Assembly (NCBI GenBank): GCA_010093705.1
Contig: MU006090.1
Location: 2,042,308-2,106,307, forward strand
Direction: 5' to 3'
DNA: 64,000 nucleotides
DNA from: Patellaria atrata CBS 101060
Taxonomy: Eukaryota > Ascomycota > Dothideomycetes > Patellariales > Patellariaceae
The notes below the pieces were generated by a model that made no database searches, was not told where the DNA came from, and worked only from the letters and a program-made list of their open reading frames with translations. The position numbers were made by a program, and so were the translations under genes. Below are positions 32,932 to 45,500 of this stretch, one piece after another (positions within the stretch are counted from its first letter, which is position 1; each line of letters begins with the position of its first letter).

Positions 32932-33757
32932 TTATCTCCTACCGGTAGGCATCGGAGCTCTTTCTGCCACTGGAATTTGCCGCCCACTTGTATCTGTCAC
33001 TGATTCCAGTCTTGGCGTCGTCTCCTGCCTTTCACCACTTCTCCAGCTAGTACTACTACTTATTCGGTCCATCTCGCTATCCCACCTATCTTGTTCCTCG
33101 ATAGAGACGCGGGAGCGACGACGTTGATCATCGCGGAGCATTGCAGTCCTCTCATCATCATCTTCTACAAGCTCACCGTCGACAGTATCATACTCTGGAG
33201 GGGCTATCCATTCTCTGGGTACCACGCAGGGTAACGCTAACCCAATACTGGCTGCTCGATTTAGCCAGTTGGGTGCCTTTTGCCCTGTGAGCTTTTCACA
33301 AAGGTAGGACGTAAAGTGGTTGCAATTAAAGGTGAGGAGATTATACGCAGTGCCTTGAAATTTTTGGGAGGCCTCTCTTATTATTTCATCCAGCTCTTCC
33401 TCAGGGCGGAATGTGAATCCGTGTAGTACTTTCACCCTAAAGGTACCTCCAGGAGGGGGTTCACTTGGTCTTGTCCAATAGACGCCGGATAATCCTGGTC
33501 TGTCGTGACCACCATACGCGTATTCTTTATTTTTTATGACAACACCAGAGTGAAGGAGCGATGAACCGATTGCCCACAAGAATGATGAGACTTTCCCTGG
33601 CTGCTTCGAGGATTAGTTTTGAGGCCAACGAGGGGACACAGCTGCATACTGGTAAGAGATCATAAACATTGATAGAGACCTCAGTTCTCTGCGCCGACAT
33701 AGTTGTCCGATGGCTGTTACTCCTCCTCGGACCTCTAGGCCTACTAGCAGAAGGCAT
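32932..33757 (-). CDS. PPPDE/DeSI-family peptidase (deSUMOylase/deubiquitinase-like)
   Basis: Exons 33757-33650 and 33600-32932 give 258 aa. The PPPDE fold begins EVSINVYDLLP, joined across a 49-nt intron to PGKVSSFLWAIG. It contains the catalytic His in SSLLHSGVVI, the YAYGGHDRPGLSGVY loop, and the catalytic Cys in LLTFNCNHFTSYLCEKL. The His-Cys dyad of this papain-like family is intact. Relatives (DeSI-1/-2) remove SUMO or ubiquitin in nucleus or cytosol. The C-terminal ~90 residues are charged, low-complexity and probably unstructured. The exact substrate is not predictable. Confidence 0.9.
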
Positions 33758-34358
33758 TGTCGTTCAAGTTTATAGCTTGTGAACGCCGAGAAGGTAGTAA
33801 GATAAATATTGTTTTGTGTCGGTGATGGTCTCGTGCACGAGACTACACACCGCTAGAGTTAACCATGAGATGAATCGACTCGGGTAGAAGCGTACAGACA
33901 AATGGTCAAGACATTGTCCGTAGAAGTAGATCAAGACTTCGAGCTTACTACGTAACAATTCATAGTTTATATTGTTAGCACAATCATCTATCAGAAGCTC
34001 AACGAGGTAGATGTGACTAAGGTAGTTTGGCGACGCAATCCTACGGCATCGGAACAACTTTTCGGCTCGATCTAATTGAGAAAAAAATGCAACTCAAGGC
34101 CACCATGTACATAGACTGCAGATACCTAGGAGGAGGACTGACCCCAGTCATCTCCTCATAACCCTCATAATCCTCATCACCACGACTTCTACAGGCGTTG
34201 TTCGCCTTCTTTTCGTTTCTCCGATACCCCATTTCGTACGTCCAGCAGCAAGAACTGCTGGCGAATCAGCTTTTACCTTCCCCTCAATCTTCTTTAATAA
34301 ACCCGCTTCTTATCCATCACTTATTTTCTTCCGCTCGTACGCAAGCAAAAACAAGAAG
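33758..34358. promoter_or_regulatory. Divergent upstream interval of the PPPDE and OLA1 genes
   Basis: About 600 bp lie between two divergent start codons. A CT-rich stretch leads into the OLA1 start. No gene is supported. Confidence 0.5.
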
Positions 34359-35923
34359 ATGCCTCCTAAGAAACAAGTCAAGGAAGAGAAGATCCTTCTA
34401 GGAAGGCCGGGTAACAGTCTCAAGAGCGGCATCGTATGTAGGCAGCCAATCTTCGCGCAAGGCTACCTCAAGTTCTTACCCTGACAGCTTCCATTAGGTC
34501 GGTCTTGCAAACGTTGGGAAGTCGACCCTATTTCAGGCCATCACAAAATCTTCGCTTGGTAATCCAGCTGTATGTGCCTCAGCAAGACGAATCAGTGGTT
34601 TGGTCACCTGACATTCCTTAACAGAACTTCCCGTATGCCACAATCGACCCCGAGGAGGCTCGGGTTATCGTCCCAGACGAGAGATTTGACTGGCTCTGTG
34701 AACAATACAAACCAAAGTCCATTGTTCCTGCAAACTTGACCGTCTATGACATCGCTGGTCTGACTCGAGGCGCATCAACAGGTGCAGGGTTAGGAAATGC
34801 GTTCTTGTCTCATATCCGGGCCGTAGATGCCATCTTCCAAGTAGTGAGATGCTTCGACGATGCCGAGATCATCCACGTAGAAGGAGATGTGGATCCAGTT
34901 CGAGATCTAGACATCATCAGCGAAGAACTCCGACTTAAGGATATTGAGTTCGTCGAAAAGTCTCTTGAGAATCTGGTCAAACAGACTAAGCGAGGAGGTC
35001 AGAGTCTGGAGATGAAGAAAATGAAGGAGGAGCAAGCGACTGTTGAGAAGATATTAGATATGCTCAAGAGTGGTAAAGATGTGAGAAAGGGCGACTGGGC
35101 TCCTAAAGAGGTAAGCGGCACAAACTCATAGATTAAGATTCCCCCACGGTCTACCATGATGAACAAGAGATCGAATCTCTATAATCCCAGCTCTTCGAAA
35201 GCCTCATTTATCTCACGTAGAGGCACGCATGAGAAAAAGTCCAACACTGATCCCAACACCAATCACACTAATTTGAAAAAGGAGTTTTATTTTAACCATT
35301 GCTAATTACATTGTTCAGGTCGAAGTCATCAACCCACTTTTCCTCCTGACAGCAAAACCAGTCGTCTACCTCGTCAATCTAAGCGAGAAGGACTACATCC
35401 GCCAGAAGAACAAACATCTACCCAAGATAGCAGCATGGGTAAAAGAACATGCCGAAGGTGATCCTATCATTCCGATATCTGTATCGTTTGAGGAGCGTCT
35501 CGCCACTATGACGGATGCAGAAGCGCAGGAAGAAAGCAAGAAACTCGGCACCAAGTCCATTCTCCCTAAAGTTATCCTTACTATGCGGAAAGCCCTCAAT
35601 CTCGGAAGCTTTTTCACGACTGGTACAGACGAAGTCAGACAGTGGACGATACGCAATGGTACCAAGGCACCACAGGCCGCTGGCGTTATTCATGGGGGTA
35701 CGTCTGCACTAGTTGACCCTGTTTCGAACACCAATTCACTAATATGATATTAGATTTCGAGAAGACTTTCATTCAAGCTATCGTATATAACTACAATGCC
35801 TTGAGGGAAGAAGGCGATGAAGCTGCGGTGAAAGCGAAAGGAAAAGTTATGACTAAAGGCAAGGACTATGTCGTGGAAGATGGTGATATTTTACTGATTA
35901 AGGCTGGCGCTGCGAAATCATGA
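34359..35923 (+). CDS. OLA1: Obg-like ATPase 1 (YchF/OLA1)
   Basis: Exons 34359-34433, 34498-34569, 34625-35110, 35319-35697, 35754-35923 give 393 aa, the normal family length. The P-loop GLANVGKSTLF begins exon 2. NFPYATIDPEEARV, the DIAGLTRGASTGAGLGNAFL switch region and the YLVNLSEKDY (NKxD-equivalent NxxE) motif follow. The C-terminal TGS domain contains TGTDEVRQWTIRNGTKAPQA, HGDFEKTFI and YVVEDGDILLIK. YchF/OLA1 proteins hydrolyse ATP rather than GTP and associate with ribosomes. All five exons join in phase. Intron 3 (208 nt) is longer than its neighbours. Confidence 0.96.
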
Positions 35924-36557
35924 GCAAACCCCCAGCGTTTCGATAATCCAATATTCAGTGCTATATTAGACACTTAGGGGTCCCCCTTAGATACCCCTTG
36001 AAAAATGCCGTATGGAAGAGTAAACTCCAGTGCCTATAGCCTAATAAGAATTCATTAAGATATCCAGATAATCATACAGATCTATGCACATCTTCCCTGA
36101 ACACAGCCCACCGGGACATTAACACAGCTCCTACATTGTATTTCGTGGTAACGACAATACCTCTACTCCCGTTCTCCAGTTCACATAACCATCTCATAGG
36201 GCCTACCGTTACAGTACAAGCACTAGCAAAGATTACACCCCCAATCGATAGCTCGAATAATCGGTTCTAGCGGTTAAACCTACCCTGCCCTTCACGTAGC
36301 AACCGTATCCCAGTCGCGCCGCTCAAGAACGTAAAATACACCGTCTAACATAGAGTTCCCAGTTGCGCTCATAAGGTCGTCACCCCCCCTCCCGAAAATC
36401 TAACCACGGCAAGAAATCCAAAGCCCGAGAATTGAGGCGGACTTGGAGAATACCTGCGCAAGAGCTCTACTGGGAACTGTGCGAGTGAAGTTTGGACGGT
36501 ATGATAGGTCAGGGACTGTGGTTGAGATTGGGCAGGGTGAAGGGAATAAAGGGAGCC

Positions 36558-36703
36558 CCTGGAGATGGATGTGGAGGTTGAGATGTAGTGGGTGGGTTTT
36601 TATGAAGGAGGAGAGAAATAGAGGGGATATCCTGGAGATAGATGTGGAGGTCGAGTTGTAGTGCGTGGTTTTCATGAAGGGGGGATTGGAAAGAGAGGAT
36701 TTC
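36558..36703. repeat. 73-bp tandem duplication
   Basis: Two adjacent copies of about 73 bp both begin CCTGGAGATRGATGTGGAGG and continue through GTAGTGSGTGG and TTATGAAGG/TTCATGAAGG. They are roughly 80% alike by eye. The duplication is purine-rich on the plus strand and has no coding role that I can support. Confidence 0.7.
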
Positions 36704-38760
36704 GAGTGCTTGTATGGAGCGATAGTGCACCGGACCGTCTGTCTTAAGTCAATGAGATATTCGTGCCTATTACGTATCTCTTGTGAGCCACAATATCGCT
36801 TCTTCGATTCAGATAATTAATATCGGGATATTACTACGGTCCAACTATTCGGTATTGCCTTGAATATTAATCTAGGATTCTCTTGAGTCTTGTTCGAGGG
36901 ACTTCTTATTCTTTGGTATTTCTTCGCAAGACCTCAAAATGGTTATTCATTTATAGCATAATACTTGAAGATACCATGATCTATATTCAGGGATGATATA
37001 GTACAGCATCTGAAGCTACCGGAGTAGGATGGTTGCGTGGGGGTGATCGGTTAAGCGTCATGTTGCTGGATTGAGTAAGAGTTACGCAGGAAGATCATTA
37101 TATCATTTCTTACGCCCTAGATGCCAAAACGTGTGTAGTCAAAGTCGATAATTTGGTATTCTGCTTCTTTGAAGAGTCAGGAGCTTTTACATCAAAGCGT
37201 GATGGGTGGATGAGGAGAATATGCTTTGCGGGGAAGAATCAAGATCAGGTTGATTTGTAAGACTCCTTCCCCTGTACGGGTGAGTTTAGATATGGGAGAT
37301 GGTTAAAAAGGGGATGTTGTCTTTTTAAGCTCCAGTTATCTCGACGGATTGGGTCGCTAGCCACAACATACCGCATTCAGAAGCGATGCGATACCGTATT
37401 GCGACTGTGGGGGTCCACGATGGCCGGTCCAGCCACAGCTTCGAGATCGAATCTAGTCGCCGAAAGCATTCCAGTATCGAGACCCGAAAGACTATCAGTT
37501 AAGGGAAATGTAGAGAAGTAATGAGTACCTACCCTAAAATCGCCGTTCGGCACACCGGGGTTGATAAGTCAAAAGCGCGAGAAGGATTTGAGACTAAAAT
37601 ATACCTGACTGGATCCATAGCAACGAGAACTTCAGCTGATAAGATTGAAATCTCTGCGAGCTAGACGTGAACCTGGCATCTGCTTACCGCATGAAGGATG
37701 CGCTGACGTAGAACTCTAGAAGCTTGTGAAAGAGGTAATTTGGTAGACCCATGGTGTGATAAGGGGTTTTCACATTGGAACGTCTCTTGGATGTGATGAG
37801 CAAAGGTGAGGTTGGTTACTGAACCGACGAACAAGCTTTCATAACATGTCTAGTAGTTGATCATTGCGCTTTTGAACCATATGCAGTAATATTAGAAACC
37901 AACAGTGTGGTTTTAGAAATGGACGGTTTTCTGAATTTTTGACAGAAAGTTTGGGCTTCACACCTACCTGCACTGCCTGAATCGAAAGGTAACGCGTTCA
38001 CGCCTTCGTTTTAACATCTTACCGAAATTCAACCTGTAATAAGCCTACCTAAGATTATGATGATAGAAGAGTGATCTGACAATGTTGTCTTCTCCAGCGA
38101 CAAGATGCACATTAGATTTGGACGAGACTCCATAAGTTCTACTCTCACCGTCAGATACCATGAGCGTCGAATTCTACAGTTTTTGTTTGAGAAGAGGTGC
38201 TTATAATGCTTTCTGTTAAGAGCTATAGGTCCAGAGATAATAACTTAAGAGGCGTGTTATGATCCGACGCACCACCTTGAGACGACATGCGGCAGACCCT
38301 GCATTGCTTGATGTTGAATAAAACTATAAATCAACCTCTTCTACTGCAACAACTGATACCTAGGAACAAACGAAGAGGATTAATAGAACAGGCACTTGTC
38401 TGTATTTTTTGCGTCCCCATCTTTTTGTGTCGAACCAAGCAGAGAAGATTTGGTGCTGTGTTATTACGCAGCATTCTGAGGTACTGTTATTAAGATACCC
38501 TAGAACCAAATTAGACTTCTCTGACATGTAACATGTTAGGCAGAACGGCGCGTGTATTTGACACTTGGATCAACGGATCAATCAAGACTTTGGTTTCAAG
38601 TGTTCCAAGTGCTGTACCGCACAAAAATTCTTTCAGTAGGAGCTCCTTGGGAAAAACGGAGGGTCCACTTCTGGTCCTCAAGAGGAAAAGTCTTCAGAGG
38701 GCCCTATGAAGATGTAAACGCTAGCTGCGGGGGAATCACATTTCCTATCGATACAGTATG

Positions 38761-39454
38761 TCAGACCATGGCGCAATGTTGGTTCGTGCGTAGTATCTTC
38801 ATCTCGTCAATCTTGATCAGGGATACCTTTTGCTCATCGGCGAGATCCTGGGGAACACTGTAATGCTCTATTACGTCCTTGATTGTAGAGTCAGTCGAGA
38901 GATCAAGTATGGTGCCCACTCTTCCAAGTGACGAAGATGTGATGACTGCACCTCGGGCAAGAGCTTGGATGTAATTTCGAAATCCAGTGATCTAAGAAGA
39001 CAATCGGATATCAAGCTCTCTCTCTCTCCTGAAGTGAATGTCCTTCAAGGTTGATCCATGTTTAACTGTGAGCTTCAGACATGCGGGTGGATTGAACCGG
39101 CCTGATAGCTTCCCCTCCAGGTACGCTCGTATCATTTCTCAGGATTGAAGCAGGGATCCATTTGCAGCTAAAGGTGCACTTTGGTGCAGCAACGGTGCAG
39201 CACAGGTTGAGCACACCGCCGTTGTCTGCTGAACGTGAATAGACGAACGCTTCCTGGATTAGGTCGACGAGAAAAGTCCAGCAAATGCCTGAATTGGGGT
39301 GGGAAATATAATGGTGAGAATTGTTCAGTAAGATAGCGAAAGTGAGAAGCGCACATCGCTTAGGTTCTCGCATCATGACCTTTGAATATGCACATGTGCG
39401 GCTGGTAAGAAGTTTGTTCAGTTGGTTTGTCTCTACTCCGTAGGATTGAAACAA
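38761..39454 (-). CDS. Candidate exons of an unrecognised gene, possibly partial or decayed
   Basis: A 77-codon frame (38991-38761) follows a TTCTTAG acceptor and encodes GFRNYIQALARGAVITSSSL and DEQKVSLIKIDEMKIL, a composition that looks truly protein-coding. It joins in phase to the upstream frame if a GTACCT donor after SILRNDTS (near 39130) is used. That upstream exon includes CWTFLVDLIQEAFVYSRSAD. I found no confident start or complete upstream structure, although further minus-strand frames continue to about 40474. The function is unknown. It may be a low-expression lineage gene or a degraded one. Confidence 0.3.
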
Positions 39455-42400
39455 ACCAGATGTTTCGACGCCCTACTACTTTAGTTTGGAGACCTATATG
39501 TGGGTGTGTTATCGTGTGATTAGCTGTCGGTTGATTGCTTGACAATTCCTGACATTTCTTGATGCAGCACGCTGAATTCTGACCAAAACCCCGCGTTTTG
39601 ATGCAGGTGTCTTTGTCTATACCCACATCAGAATGAAGTTCGTTCCTCACATTAGTAGTAGCTGTATCTGTAATGTACTAAAGGTATCGTCGAGGCATTC
39701 AACCCACAGATGGTAAAACCGCCATGAGCTGCAAGATGGGTGCTCATATGCTCCATTTAACCATTGGGCTGTCCCGACATTCTCCGTGTGATTGAGTTGA
39801 AGAAGCACTGCTCGTTGATATTCGATCAACGTATTTGTCGGCTCGCGAAATTTTCTGCGGGCCGTTGCGGCCTTGAAAATCTTCGTTAACTTCTCCAGAG
39901 TGCTGGTGGTCCAGCTCCGGGTCGTATCGATCCCTTTAGTTCCCGCGCGATGTGGCTGGTGGTCTCTGTGCAAATTCAACCGTTTGTGTGATGAGTTGAG
40001 ACCTTGAATTTTGCGCAATCACGATGGGTTCGATGAGTGAGAGACTTTGTTTCTTTTTAACCGTGAAGCTAATCATCAAAGTGGTATGGGACGGCGGAGC
40101 GGCCATCGATTTGGGACCCTGTCATTCTTTTTTGTCCTGGCCGTAACTACAAGATTTTCAGATGGGAGGTACCTTACTGGTAAGCATGTGGAGAACCTTG
40201 TCAGTGCATCGCCGTTAATCCTGCTATTCCACCGGCGACCAGCTGATACTTTGATATTCACGATATCTGTATAGTACAGCGAGTATCTCTGGAGAAGAGA
40301 CGTCTTGATAAAGATCCCCACCAACGCCGGTAACGAGACACGCGAGGACTCTTGAGTCTTTCCCCTGCCGGCACGAGAGTCAGGTGAATAAACTTTCAGA
40401 GTGTCGGATGTTACATCCTGAAAGAGTTCAAGAGAGGAACAGTGCAAAGCTCGTTGTGGCCTAGAATGTTTCACGCACTTTCGCCTCGGACGTGATCCGC
40501 TGATTGAAACAAGGCGCTATACTCCCCTCAGTCTGGTATCGCTGAACAAGCAGCCCCACGCTGTCCACCAGGCTGTTTGAGCTTTGGTGGGAGCGATTCA
40601 TGGAACCTGGGCAAAGAGAGTCTTCCGACTCCAGACTCCGGAGAATTGCTACAAACTTCTAGCCTGCTTAAGGCCTGATTACAAGTGTGTGAATGGTTAT
40701 CATATTTAACTTTCCCACTCTGTGAATTTCCTTGTAAGTATCCTAGATATATGGAGACTGTCGCACCCGGCATGTAGGCTATTTCTTAGAGACTAGATTA
40801 CTACAAGCCTATTTGCTGTACTAGTTTGATAAAGAGGTTATAAAAAGTATGCTTAAACGGGAGGACAGGGCTTGCGGACAGAGCAGAAGGAAAAGTAAGA
40901 CGCCGCAGGATCGGATTTGCTCGACGATCCAACCTGAAAACTAGCCCGCGATTCAGAGGCCTCAGAGCCCTACCACTGAACGGATTTGACGTCCCGTCTA
41001 TCAACAGGCAAAACTCAGAAAGGACGAGAAGGTATGAAAGAGTGTAGAAGCAAAGGGGGGACGACTGCCTAGAAGGCCACCTTCGTCCTTTACAGTTTTC
41101 CCAGATCGACGTTGCAGTAGTTCAGTAAAAGGTCAAACTCTTTAGATACAAGTAGATATGTAGATATTGCAGTAGTTTCTCAGTAGTTTGCCAGATTGAT
41201 GCCCAAATTGACGGAACAGGACATGCAGAACTGTAGAAACAAGAACAGTAAGGTGAGGCGTCATGCATAGATGGGCAGGCGGAGTATACTGTAGAAAGAG
41301 TGATGCTGATGCAAAATGGATGTTAAGAGTTGGAAGATCGTTCAAGTGTGAGGCTGCCCAGGCGGGGTTCCCGAATGTAAGGGTGAAGGGCAAAAAGGCT
41401 CGTGGAGATTTGTGGGGCAGCTGTAAGGGAGATGTAAGGTACAAGTAAAAGTACAACTGTACGATGTATAGTACCTTATTCGCATGTACCTCGAGATAAC
41501 AACAATATGTGGGTATCAGACTTTCAGATATGTATTTGTTTGAGGCAATAGAGGAACAGTACAATCGATTAAGGAGGACGAAGGGGACCTTTAGTGGCTG
41601 CAACTTTTTATGTGTACTTGTACTCACCAGTAGCCCAGTACCTTACAGTACAGTACCTTCTCCCCGTGCCTAGCTTCTCCTGGCTCGTTTCGTCTCGTTT
41701 GGCTCTTGGTGGCGGTCCCTACTTTTTTTGCTTTCTCGTGGCATCCATGTGTGTACAGAGGAACGGTACCTTTTTGTACCTTTTGTGCCCTCCGCTGGGA
41801 TGGTGTACGTGCGGGTGACTGCGGTGTCACTCGCGACTGGTAGACCGGCAATCATAGGCGATTTCCTTTTCGCGTTTCGCGAGCGCGAAGCAAGTGAATA
41901 ATAATAATGTGATGATGGAGGGGGTTGGTGGTTAACGGTCGAGGTTTTTTTTATTATAGCCTTGTTCCTGGTTCAAGCCCTGTTCTCCGTGCTGTGGTGC
42001 TGTGGTGATTATTGATGCTTGAGTGCGCTCTCCCCTATCCATCCCAAACCTTGACCTGCCGCTTAAGAAAACCCCTGACTAGCCCCCGTGCCTCCTTATC
42101 CGACACCCCCTTCCTCCACCCCCCAATCTTGTGAATTATTCTCATTGATCCTTGAGAATTCCATCACCCATTAGTGATAATTATAATTTTTCTCTTCTTC
42201 AATCCACATTATCTTATCCTCACCCTTTACACTTCTTTTCTCACATGCGGCCGCACCCTTCCCGGGTAAACACACAAGCAGCACAGTCTCCGCAGCTGTC
42301 GCAACTGAACCTTTCATCAGTATCCGTACTTGTATAATATTACCCTCAATCGCATCTCGCAAGGCCACCTATATTTGCCTCCAGGGTCGTCCCGCTATTA

Positions 42401-42599
42401 CCACCTCACGGACGTTTTCCAGCAGACCAGTCGAGGAACCAACTCGTTTCTCGCCTGCTCGGCAATTTTGACAAACAGTCGCGCATGAATTTCGAGAATT
42501 CTTCTGTCGAGTTGCTGCACGCGCAGAGAGACTCCAACCTCCTTTAACGCGTCGTAGGTCTACCTACCTGCACGTCGTTGTCATCGTGCCGCAAGCAAC

Positions 42600-45500
42600 A
42601 TGGCTTCTCCACCAAGCTCTCCTCCGGGTGGTAGCGGTATACAACGACCTATGAGTGCCATGATCCAGCGTCCGAACCGTAGCTCGAGCCGTATGAGTAT
42701 GAGCAGTAAGGTTGGTGGTGGAAGCAGAGCATCCGACGAAGATGGAAAGACTGCGGTGAAAGTCGGTATGTACTAATGCGGAACTTCTGCGTCTGCCCGT
42801 CGTCTGCATAGAGTTGGATCTAACATCTTACCACCACAAATAGCTGTGCGGGTACGCCCACCTCTCAAACCTTCGGATCCGGGATATGAGCTTGTCCCAC
42901 AGCGATTTCGCGGTTCTACATGTCACGTCACAACACCTACTAGTCTAGCTATCGAGTCTGCGCAAGGGAAAAAGCTATTCGTGTTCGATCGTGTATTCGG
43001 TGAAGACATCGATCAAGAAGGGGTTTATGAATACCTAAATGAGAGTATTGATTCGTTCGTGCAAGGCTACAATGTCTCGATCTTGGCTTATGGCCAGTCC
43101 GGTGCTGGAAAGTCTTACACTATGGGAACCACTGGACCGCGGGAACAGAGCGATCCTAGAATAATGGGTACGTCTATTCGCAGTCTCGAACTATTGATTT
43201 TGGATTGAACCTGTGGAAACGCGCCCTCAACTCCAATATATCCATTTTGGACAAAATCAAGTTTCCTCCCGCTAACCTTTATCAAAGGCATAATCCCACG
43301 TGCTGCTGCTACCCTTTTCGAGAAGTTGACCGGTTCCCCTAGCAGTCGCAACTCAGGCTTAAGGACACCCTCTCGTTATTCAAGCCATGGCCTCCCCACC
43401 CTTCCAGCGGTTTCCAAATCGTCGGGTGATAAAAGCTGGCAACTCAAAGCAACATACGTAGAGGTACGATATGAAACTGTGCTCTAATCTCTTGTGGTGT
43501 TCTAACCTTATAACAGATTTATAACGAACAACTCCGGGATCTCCTCTTGGATGAATCCGTCTCGATGAACGAACGCCAGCCGGTAACTATTCGGGAGGAC
43601 ACAAAGGGTAGGATACTTCTCACCGGCTTACGACAAATCAACATCAACTCCATAGAAGATCTTTTGAACGCCTTAAATTTTGGTTCATCCATTCGCCAAA
43701 CCGACGCTACAGCAGTCAATGCGAAGTCATCTCGTTCTCACGCAGTTTTCAGCTTAAACCTAGTGCAAAAGAGGAGTAGGTCTACGCCACGTACCGCTCA
43801 AGAAAAACGTTTTTCTGTTCCGATTGAGGCTATGTCAGGTGGCGAGAGCTGGGTTACAGTTGATAGCAAGCTACATTTCGTCGACTTAGCAGGCAGTGAA
43901 AGGCTAAAGAATACGGGAGCGCAAGGGGAACGTGCAAGGGAAGGAATTTCTATCAATGCCGGTCTTGCCAGTTTAGGGAAGGTCATCTCGCAACTTTCAT
44001 CTCGAGCAGCTGGGGCGCACGTCTCCTATAGAGATTCCAAGCTTACCCGTCTACTTCAAGATTCCCTTGGAGGCAATGCCATTACTTACATGGTTGCATG
44101 CGTCAATCCAGCGGAGTTCCACTTGAGCGAGACATTGAACACTGTTCAGTACGCTCAACGAGCTCGTGCGATCCAAAGCAAACCTCAAATACAGCAAGTT
44201 TCCGACGATAGCGACAAGCAGGCCATCATCGATCGTCTCCGTGCAGAGGTGTCCTTCCTGAGAGATCAAATTAGACTTTCGGAGAGGGCGGAACGAAAGA
44301 GTAATGCACCACAAGAGCGATCAGAACGTCTCCATGAGCGTGAGGTCGAATTGCAAAACCAACTCCTTGATATCCAGGAAAATTATAATGCTTTGAATCA
44401 ACGTCATACGAAACTGATTACAGAGATCAGTAAAGCAAGAGATACCGGCGCCGAAGACACGCCCATGCTTTCCGATGCGATCGGCGATAGTGCTGTTGAA
44501 CGATTGAAACGCTCAAACTCCTTTGCTGAGACTGTCAACCAGGTCATTCTAGAGTATGAGAAGACTATCCAAAGTCTGGAGACCTCTCTATCGAATACTC
44601 GGTCCTCCCTATCCAATAGTGAGAGTATCCTGCTTGAGAAGGAGACTAAGATCGCGTATATGGAAACCGTCACACAACAACTTCAGGCCCGAATTTCAAA
44701 AGCAATGGATCGGGAAGCGAATAGTGAAAATTATCTTCGGGACCTAGAAGCCAAAGTTGATGGTATTGCCTCTGGGGAAGAGAAGAGTTCTTCCGTGATT
44801 CAAGATCTTCGCAAAGAACTCACCAGAGCTCGCGAAAATGAAGCAAGCTGTGAAGAGTATATCACAACACTCGAAGAGCGCCTCGCCGAAGCGGAACAAG
44901 ATCATGAAATGATGCAGCGTGAAATAGATCGTCTCGAGCACGTTATCGAGAGGCAACGAAGTATCGGTAAATTAGATAATCTTCTTTACGAGTTGGATGC
45001 GATTCGCCAGACTGAGAGTCGCGCCGACACTGATCATTTGACCAACGGTCATTCTAAGAAAGGAAGTGGCTCGTTCCACTCGAGGAAGACGTCGATGGGT
45101 ACTATGTCCCCTACAAATGATACTCGGAGCCCTAATGGTACTGGCATCGATGGTAGACTCTCCATGGTGGAGTCCGAAGCAGCTTCGGAAACCATCGTGG
45201 CAGGATCAGAAGCAGAGAACAGACCAGGCAACATTGACAGTTCCAATACTCGGGTCGAAACTCCACTAGCTGATGAGCTGGATGAAGTACCCCAAAGCCC
45301 GGCGCAGTCCAAATTCGTGGCCGACAAACTCGAAACAGTAACGTCGGAACTGCTTTATCTTCGAGAGGAACACGAGACTACACTCACTGAATATGAAGAG
45401 TTGCAAGAAAAGTACCGCATTGCTCTAGGCACGTTGGCAGAGCTACAAGATGCGGTCGATGAAGCACGGCATGCAACTCCTATTTCTACAAGACCGACTT

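Larger units (their letters stand above)
35924..42599. other. 6.7-kb gene-poor region
   Basis: No recognisable intact gene lies between OLA1 and the kinesin. It contains a 73-bp tandem duplication (36558-36703), a weak multi-exon coding signal on the minus strand (38761-39454), scattered short frames on both strands up to ~41000, and tRNA-like debris near 40925-41000. The final ~700 bp (41900-42599), CT-rich and pyrimidine-patched, probably forms the kinesin promoter and leader. Base composition is not extremely AT-rich, so this is not an obvious RIP-degraded transposon block. Confidence 0.6.

Noticed and set aside
39011-39030. CT microsatellite
   Set aside because: Too short to be informative; lies in the candidate intron of the uncertain gene.
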